A stretch of 64,000 nucleotides of DNA from Helianthus annuus (lineage: Eukaryota > Streptophyta > Magnoliopsida > Asterales > Asteraceae): contig NC_035434.2 in the NCBI RefSeq assembly GCF_002127325.2, forward strand, positions 80,022,664-80,086,663, given 5' to 3'. Shown here piece after piece: positions 57,517 to 64,000 of the stretch. Below the pieces are notes generated by a model. That model was given only the letters and a program-made list of their open reading frames with translations, made no database searches and had not been told where the DNA came from. The stretch's first letter is position 1; each line of letters starts with the position of its first letter. The position numbers and the translations under genes are program-made.

Positions 57517-60500
57517 ATTTAGAGGAAACTGATTGAAAAAGATGCGGATATTTTGCCTTCATTTGGTCTTCACGTTCCCAAGTAAACTCGGGTCCACGCT
57601 TAGATTCCCAACGAACCTTGACCAAAGGAATGCGCTTGCGTTTAAGCCACTTGACTTCACGTTCCATGATTTCCACTGGTTTCTCGACAAATTTCAGTGT
57701 TTTATCAACACGAATCTCGTCAAGCGGTATGTGGAGGTTCTCATCAGCTAAACACCTCTTGAGATTGGACACGTGAAAAGTTGGATGAACATTTCCAAGT
57801 TCAGGAGGTAACTCAAGTCTGTAGGCTACCTTGCCGATTCTTTCGACGATCTTAAATGGTCCAACGTATCTAGGTGCAAGTTTTCCTTTCTTTCCAAATC
57901 TGATCACACCTTTCCAAGGTGAGACCTTAAGTAATACACGATCACCGACTTGAAAATCCAAGGGTTTGCGTTTTAGGTCCGCGTAACTCTTCTGACGGCT
58001 TCTAGCTGTTTGAAGGTTATCACGTACTTTCTTTACCTTTTCTGTTGTCTCTAGAATGATGGCAGGTCCAGTAAGTTGAGCCTCGCCAATCTCATTCCAG
58101 CAGACTGGTGAACGACATTTTCGACCATAGAGAGCCTCGAAAGGAGCCATGTTGATGCTGGAGTGATAACTGTTGTTGTAGGAGAATTCAATCAACGGAA
58201 GATGTGAATCCCAACTACCACCAAAGTCTATCACACAAGCTCTAAGCATATCCTCCAGTGTCTGGATTGTTCTTTCAGATTGACCATCCGTTTGCGGATG
58301 ATAAGCTGTGCTCAGATTAAGTTGGGACCCCATAGCGGATTGCATGGTTCTCCAAAAATGAGAAGTGAAACGAGCATCTCTGTCAGAAATGATGCTCAAA
58401 GGAACACCATGTCTAGCTACAATTTCATCTACGTAGATTTGAGCAAGTCTGTCAGCTGAATAATCCTCACGGATTGGCAAGAAATGTGCTGACTTGGTAA
58501 GACGATCAACGACTACCCAGATGGCATCGTGACCTTTCTTTGTGCGCGGGAGTTTAGTAATGAGATCCATAGTAATGTTTTCCCATTTCCAAACTGGGAT
58601 CTCTGGTTGTTCCAATAAGCCAGAAGGACGCTGATGTTCAGCCTTAACCTTAAGACAAGTAAGGCATTTTGATACGTATAAGGCAATGTCTTTCTTCATA
58701 CCAGGCCACCAATACTGAATACGAAGATCCTTATACATCTTATCTGAGCCAGGATGAATGGAATAACGAGATTTATGGGCTTCATCCATAAGCAAGGTAC
58801 GAAGATCATCTTGGCTTGGGACCCACAAACGGTCCATGAAATAGTACGATCCATTGTCTTTCAATTCAAGAGCAGGTGTTATGTGATAAGGGAATTCCTT
58901 ATCCATTAAACCTTGTGAAACACAAGCTTGTTGAGCCTGAGAAATACGTGCTTGGATGTCGGTTTGAATAACAGATTGGACACGTACACAATGAAGCTTA
59001 ATACGTTCCTTGCGACTCAATGCATCGGCTACGACATTCGCCTTACCAGGATGGTAGCGAATCTCGCAGTCGTAGTCGTTTAGAAGTTCAACCCAACGTC
59101 TTTGCCTCATGTTGAGTTCCTTTTGATTGAAGATATGTTGAAGACTTTTGTGGTCAGTGAAAACCACACATTTTGTACCATACAAGTAGTGTCTCCAGAT
59201 TTTGAGAGCGAAGACAACTGCACCCAACTCAAGATCATGAGTGGTGTAGTTCCTCTCACGTATCTTTAACTGCCTTGATGCGTATGCTATGACTTTGTTT
59301 CTTTGCATTAGGACGCAGCCGAGACCTAATTTAGATGCGTCACAATAAACGACGAAATCATCATTGCCCTCAGGCAATGTTAGGACAGGTGCGTCGCAAA
59401 GCTTTTGTTTCAAAGTCTGAAACGCTTCCTCTTGTTTGACTCCCCAATCAAATGGCTTGTTCTTCTGAGTTAGAGCAGTTAGAGGAACTGCAATCTTTGA
59501 GAAGTTTTCAATGAAGCGGCGGTAATAACCCGCTAGACCAAGAAAAGAACGAACTTCAGTAGGGGTAGTAGGTGTATTCCAATCCTTAATCGCACTGATC
59601 TTGGAGGGATCTACATGAATACCTTGTTCGTTGACAATATGTCCCAAGAATTGAACCTCTTTAAGCCAGAATTCACACTTGGAGAATTTGGCGAAAAGTT
59701 GTTCTTTCTTTAGGAGTTCCAAAGTAAGACGGAGATGTTGCTCATGATCAGCTCGCGTCTTAGAATATATCAAGATGTCATCAATAAAAACAATGATGAA
59801 CTTATCCAAGTAAGGTTTGCAGACCCTATTCATTAAGTCCATGAAAACAGCAGGAGCATTAGTCAAACCGAATGGCATGACTGTGAACTCGTAATGTCCA
59901 TAACGAGTACGGAACGCTGTCTTTGGAATATCTTCTTCATGTACACGAAGCTGATGATATCCAGATCGTAGATCGATCTTTGAAAAATAAGAAGCGCCTT
60001 GCAATTGATCAAAAAGATCATCAATGCGAGGTAGGGGATATCGATTCTTGATGGTAAGCTTGTTAAGCTCACGATAATCGATACACATCCTAAAGGATCC
60101 ATCCTTCTTCTTTACAAAAAGGACGGGAGCACCCCAAGGTGAAAAGCTAGGACGGATAAAACCTTTGTCGGAGAGTTCCTGCAGCTGTTTAGACAACTCT
60201 TGCATCTCGGACGGTGCAAGACGATATGGAGCTCTGGCAACGGGATTTGCACCAGGTACGAGATCAATACGGAACTCGACTTGGCGTGCTGGAGGTAGAC
60301 CAGGTAAGTCTTCAGGGAATACTTCGGAATAATCCCGAACGACAGGAATATCTGAAATAGACTTACCCTTGCCTTTATCTGCTGTAACATGTGCTAAGAA
60401 AGCCACATAGTGCTTTCGCAGATACTTCCGTGCTTTAAAACAGGACATGAGCTTGAGACCACCGGCAGGCTTCTCACCACGAACCTGCAGGATCTCGCCT

Positions 60501-62038
60501 GTTGATAGCGGTATTCGAACAATCTTCTCAGAACAAACTATCTCTGCGCGATGCTTAGATAACCAATCCATTCCCACTATAACGTCGAAGCTTCCAAGTT
60601 GCATTGGCGTGAGGTCAATAGGAAAAATATGGTCGTTAAGGTTCAACTGGCAGTTGCGTAGAACAGAATTTAGAACGATGGGTTCACCATTGGCAACCTC
60701 TACTGTCAAAGGTTTACCTAGTTTCGTTCTAGACACGCGAAGCATTGTCTCGAAAGACAATGACACGAAACTCTTGTCGGCACCCGAATCAAAAAGAACA
60801 GATGCTGGCTGATTATTAATAAAGAACGTACCGTTCACCACCTCGTTGTCGGCTTGTGCTTCTTGTGCATTCATGTTGAAGACTCGACCTCGAGCCTGTG
60901 CTGGATTCTGGTTTGCATTCTGGTTCTGGTTGACTAGCCTTGGGCACCGGTTTCTGTAGTGGGTCAGATCCCCACAGTTATAACATGCACCTGGTGGGTA
61001 TTGTGGTCGTGCAGCCTGACCCTGCTGTTGAGCAACCTGTTGGGCAGGGTTCTGGACTGCGCGGTTCTGAGCAAACCGACAAACATCGGCAAGATGACCC
61101 GACTTCCCACAGTTAGTACAGAAACGGCACTGATATTGTGGCTGGTGGTGACTGTTGCATCGATTGCACAAAGGTGCACTTCCTGAGTAGGGTTTCTTTG
61201 CTGGAGGCTGGTTGGGAGCTGCCTGGTTTGCTTGGGCAGTGACAGCAAAATTTTGGGAAGCCTTACGCTTCTTTGACCTCTTTGAGGAACCAGAGTCCTT
61301 TCCCTTCTTGTTCTGATCTTTCTTACTATCCTCCTTGTCAGCCGACTGCTTCTTGCCCTTGTCACCCTTCCTGTGTAGTTTATTCTTTCGGATCTGCGAC
61401 TCAGTCAACGTCGCTGATAACTCGATCGCCTGACGAAGTGTGGTAGGGTTGCTACCAGTAAGGATGTCTTGTACTGAGTCAGGTAGGCCGTCGATGTATC
61501 TTTCGATGGCCTTATCGAGTGGGGTAACCATATTCGGGCAAAGAAGACTCAGCTCCTCAAACCTATCTGTATAAGCCCTGTGCTCGCCACTATCTTGCTT
61601 CAACACATCAAATTCCTTCTCTAATGCTCGTTGCTCATGACGAGGACAAAACTCCCTCATCATAAGAGCTCTCAGTTGAGCCCATGTCTGAGCTAAAGCA
61701 ACTTCTGCACCTTGATCTCTCATAACCCCATTCCACCATGTTAGAGCCCTCTTCTGAAACACGCTTGATGAAAACTCGACTTTGCGATTATCCGGACACT
61801 GCACATGGCGAAAAGTGTTCTCGATGCTCTCGAACCACTGAAGAAGCCCAGTTGCTCCTTCAGAACCACTAAACTTGAGTGGCTTAGCCTGGTTAAAATC
61901 CTTGTATTTGCATGTACCATTGTTGTTGTTGGCCTGGTTCCATTGAGCAAAGAGATTCGGAAATTGAGCAGCCATCTGCTGCGCAATGATCTCCGCCAGC
62001 TCGGCAGTAGCTATCTGGTTGTCGCGTCGAGGAGGCAT
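57515..62038 (-). CDS. Gypsy G gag-pol polyprotein, intact
   Basis: I place the start at MPPRRDNQ (62038), matching the A gag start, not at the upstream in-frame Met at 62110. The product is about 1507 residues. Gag domain ([22 protein letters not shown]), Cys/His motifs [14 protein letters not shown] and [14 protein letters not shown], protease [13 protein letters not shown] with [13 protein letters not shown] and [10 protein letters not shown] (about 59770-59800), RNase H with [13 protein letters not shown], integrase with [35 protein letters not shown] and [13 protein letters not shown], and a C-terminal chromodomain with [17 protein letters not shown]. All catalytic motifs are present and no stop or frameshift is seen. 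Typical of Tekay/Del chromoviruses; the chromodomain may steer integration to heterochromatin. Confidence 0.96.
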   Translation of the reverse strand: MPPRRDNQIATAELAEIIAQQMAAQFPNLFAQWNQANNNNGTCKYKDFNQAKPLKFSGSEGATGLLQWFESIENTFRHVQCPDNRKVEFSSSVFQKRALTWWNGVMRDQGAEVALAQTWAQLRALMMREFCPRHEQRALEKEFDVLKQDSGEHRAYTDRFEELSLLCPNMVTPLDKAIERYIDGLPDSVQDILTGSNPTTLRQAIELSATLTESQIRKNKLHRKGDKGKKQSADKEDSKKDQNKKGKDSGSSKRSKKRKASQNFAVTAQANQAAPNQPPAKKPYSGSAPLCNRCNSHHQPQYQCRFCTNCGKSGHLADVCRFAQNRAVQNPAQQVAQQQGQAARPQYPPGACYNCGDLTHYRNRCPRLVNQNQNANQNPAQARGRVFNMNAQEAQADNEVVNGTFFINNQPASVLFDSGADKSFVSLSFETMLRVSRTKLGKPLTVEVANGEPIVLNSVLRNCQLNLNDHIFPIDLTPMQLGSFDVIVGMDWLSKHRAEIVCSEKIVRIPLSTGEILQVRGEKPAGGLKLMSCFKARKYLRKHYVAFLAHVTADKGKGKSISDIPVVRDYSEVFPEDLPGLPPARQVEFRIDLVPGANPVARAPYRLAPSEMQELSKQLQELSDKGFIRPSFSPWGAPVLFVKKKDGSFRMCIDYRELNKLTIKNRYPLPRIDDLFDQLQGASYFSKIDLRSGYHQLRVHEEDIPKTAFRTRYGHYEFTVMPFGLTNAPAVFMDLMNRVCKPYLDKFIIVFIDDILIYSKTRADHEQHLRLTLELLKKEQLFAKFSKCEFWLKEVQFLGHIVNEQGIHVDPSKISAIKDWNTPTTPTEVRSFLGLAGYYRRFIENFSKIAVPLTALTQKNKPFDWGVKQEEAFQTLKQKLCDAPVLTLPEGNDDFVVYCDASKLGLGCVLMQRNKVIAYASRQLKIRERNYTTHDLELGAVVFALKIWRHYLYGTKCVVFTDHKSLQHIFNQKELNMRQRRWVELLNDYDCEIRYHPGKANVVADALSRKERIKLHCVRVQSVIQTDIQARISQAQQACVSQGLMDKEFPYHITPALELKDNGSYYFMDRLWVPSQDDLRTLLMDEAHKSRYSIHPGSDKMYKDLRIQYWWPGMKKDIALYVSKCLTCLKVKAEHQRPSGLLEQPEIPVWKWENITMDLITKLPRTKKGHDAIWVVVDRLTKSAHFLPIREDYSADRLAQIYVDEIVARHGVPLSIISDRDARFTSHFWRTMQSAMGSQLNLSTAYHPQTDGQSERTIQTLEDMLRACVIDFGGSWDSHLPLIEFSYNNSYHSSINMAPFEALYGRKCRSPVCWNEIGEAQLTGPAIILETTEKVKKVRDNLQTARSRQKSYADLKRKPLDFQVGDRVLLKVSPWKGVIRFGKKGKLAPRYVGPFKIVERIGKVAYRLELPPELGNVHPTFHVSNLKRCLADENLHIPLDEIRVDKTLKFVEKPVEIMEREVKWLKRKRIPLVKVRWESKRGPEFTWEREDQMKAKYPHLFQSVSSK

Positions 62039-62666
62039 TCTAGAAGAGAAAAACATGAAATGAAACGAGTGAGATGTTTGGATGAAGAGAATGAGATGAA
62101 GCAAAAGCAATCAAAAGCAAAGATGGCGGTTATGCATCGCAAAGCAAATAAGCGACGTGAAATGTCTAGTCAAAGTAAATGGGCCAGGATTAGTGTATCG
62201 CGAAGACATGCTCGCCTATAAGTGAACACTCACCCCAAGAGTTCCCAGGTAAGAGTAACTGGTCCGATTATGTGGATTTGTACGAACACTCTAGCCTTAG
62301 ACAGAAAACCCAGGGTACAGGCATTCACCCTTCCAGTTCGCACGTGTTCACACTATTAACCCAAAACTTTGACGGGATTTTTTGAAATCCAAAGAGGTTC
62401 AAAACCATATAACAGAGGGTTCAAAACCTTATAACAGAGGGTTCAAAACCTTATAACAGAGGGTTCAAAACCTAGTAACCAATCATCCTAGAACAGATGA
62501 TTAATTTTCAAAGCGGATTCGGAACCGAAGTTCCCGTTGTGGTTATCACCTAAGGATAGGTGATGTGCATGTTTTAAACTCTAAACACAAGATAACTTGT
62601 GTTAGGGTCCTAGAAAGTTATAGTCTAGGTCAAAGCATTACTAATAACCTAATTCCCTATAACCAT
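62039..62666 (-). other. Gypsy G leader
   Basis: Contains the block shared with the A leader (about 62200-62360), a short tandem repeat around GGTTCAAAACC (62396-62472, about three copies of 24 bp), and hairpins AATCATC/GATGATT (62481-62487, 62496-62502) and TCACCT/AGGTGA (62546-62551, 62558-62563). Short plus-strand ORFs here are not supported. Confidence 0.65.
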
Positions 62667-62680
62667 TGGCTCTGATACCA
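62667..62680 (-). other. Primer-binding site of Gypsy G (tRNA-Met)
   Basis: Minus strand TGGTATCAGAGCCA, seven bases inside the 5' LTR, as in A. Confidence 0.93.
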
Positions 62681-62687
62681 ACTCTTC

Positions 62688-64000
62688 TGTCACACCCCGG
62701 CCGCGTATAACATGCAACCGCGGCGGAAACGCCGGGGAGTGTCGTGGACAGAATTAAATTGTTTCATAACCATGGCATACAAGTTGTATTTTATTTATAA
62801 ACAAAGGTGTTACATTGTCTTAGAAAGAGAGTACGGAAATCAAAACATAATTAAGCTAGTTCAAACTTCATTTTTAGGCTCTAAGGCACAGGTCCGCCCT
62901 AGAATCATGATCATCGTCCTATGGAATAGCTCCTGAAAACACATGTGAAAGTAGGTACGTCAGCATAAAAATGCCTGTGAGATACATAGGTTTTGTGAAA
63001 ATGTGATTCATGACTTGAGTTTAAAGAATGTTTAATAACAGTCAGTCATGAACCTTGTACTTTGTCTTGCTTTGTAAATCATTTGAAAAACGATAACATC
63101 AGATGATATATGTAGATAAGTGCAAGGTTAAACGAGTAACCAAGTAAAATGAGTTGAATATGATAAGTTGTTTTGTAAGATGATATTTTATGGAAAGTAT
63201 GTTACTTGTATAAAATGTTATATGTCTAACTGAAATGATTTAGATAACGCTAAGATATGTAATATTATACAAACATTTATATATAGGAAGTACCAGCGGC
63301 GTATCCACCATGTTTGCATCATATTATATACTCCACGTTACCCGAACCATTTACCCAAACCAATCCACCATGTAAATTGTTCATGTATAAACCAAATGTC
63401 TAGTGTTATTGTGTAAACCATGTCAAATGTTTATGTCAATGTCAACGTGTTTATGTTCAATGTAAATCATGTAATGTGTAATCCCAAAATGTATCATGTA
63501 TGGTAAGCGAAATGTATCAACTTAAACCATATGCACAAAACAAGTCGTTGAAGTAAAACGTGGTTTAAATCAACGTTATGTTCTGCGGGAAATGCATGCT
63601 CTATTGATAATAACATTTATGCGGTATTGTAAACTATGCATACATCCAAGCCTTGAGACTGCGGCGATAAACCCTTAAACAAATTAAAGGTTTATCTAAG
63701 TTATGTATATCGAATTCGGTCATTCCTTCCAGTCCTATCAAACCCAGGACTTCAGGAATGGGAGTTGTCAATTCCTATGGTACCACTACCTACTAACGAA
63801 CGGCGTAGCTAATGTTAATGAATGTATTGTCCCATGTTAAACAAACCAAATGTCATAACAAAATGAAGGCATGTGCCCATATGCTGAGTAAACATATGCA
63901 GCAAAAATGTTCATGTAAATCAATGTGTCCATATGCTGAGTAAACATATGCAACAGAAATGTTTATGTAAATCAATGTGTCCATATGCTGAGTAAACATA
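62688..64000 (-). repeat. Gypsy G 5' LTR, first 1313 bp
   Basis: Matches 53941-55253 with two substitutions. The rest, including its promoter, is beyond the window. Confidence 0.95.

Larger units (their letters stand above)
53941..64000 (-). mobile_element. Gypsy G, apparently intact chromovirus (right end outside window)
   Basis: 3' LTR 53941-57480, coding region, primer site, and the first 1313 bp of the 5' LTR (62688-64000). Inserted in F pol after TACGA (53936-53940). Over the 1313 bp shared by both LTRs I find two differences (about 0.15%). With one open gag-pol frame it is the most complete autonomous element here. Full size would be about 12.3 kb. Confidence 0.95.

Noticed and set aside
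1..64000. Host protein-coding, tRNA or rRNA genes
   Set aside because: Every long frame and every boundary could be assigned to an LTR retrotransposon; no remaining segment shows gene structure.

Overview
The window is plant nuclear repeat DNA. It consists entirely of LTR retrotransposons inserted into one another; I found no host gene, rRNA, tRNA, CRISPR array or bacterial feature. Primer-binding sites (PBS) match initiator tRNA-Met (TGGTATCAGAGC), the polyproteins are plant chromovirus (Ty3/Gypsy, Tekay/Del-like) and SIRE/Maximus-like Ty1/Copia types, and the LTR sequences resemble Asteraceae repeats as I remember them. Asteraceae is an inference, about 60% sure.

Layout. The oldest element is Copia D (minus strand). 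It is broken into 619-3190, 33277-34381 and 47240-48400. Copia C (plus strand, 3191-33271, target-site duplication GATTT) sits inside the D gag. Gypsy A (minus, 5712-25284, duplication CAAGT) sits inside the C gag. Gypsy B (minus, 10476-19967, duplication GTAGG) sits inside A, so the nest is four elements deep. Gypsy E (minus, 34382-47234, duplication AAATC) sits in the D leader. Gypsy F (minus, from 48401) sits in the D 5' LTR, and Gypsy G (minus, from 53941) sits in the F pol gene; F and G run out of the window. Bases 1-618 are the end of another A/G-like LTR (H) that cuts D on the left.

Coding state. G has one uninterrupted gag-pol frame of about 1507 codons and almost identical LTRs, so it is the best candidate for a live element. 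B is complete except for two nonsense codons and has an 84-nt intron near the start of gag. F pol is a single frame with four stops, all explicable by C-to-T change. C pol has frameshifts and a nonsense codon. A and E keep only an intact gag and have lost working pol. E nevertheless has the most similar LTR pair in the window, which suggests recent movement with enzymes supplied in trans.

The unusual signal. Non-coding parts of nearly every family here carry short hairpins whose stem sequences change in a compensated way. Examples are a 14-unit array in the A LTR, a 14-unit array in the E leader, repeats in the F LTR, a twin hairpin just upstream of the C TATA box, a hairpin beside the polypurine tract (PPT) of all five Gypsy elements, and a hairpin at the U5 end of the LTRs. 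B and F also share a duplicated LTR-end/PPT module and promoter words (telo-box plus TGGGCC) typical of plant translation genes. All comparisons were made by eye on the given sequence; no alignment, folding or database search was run.
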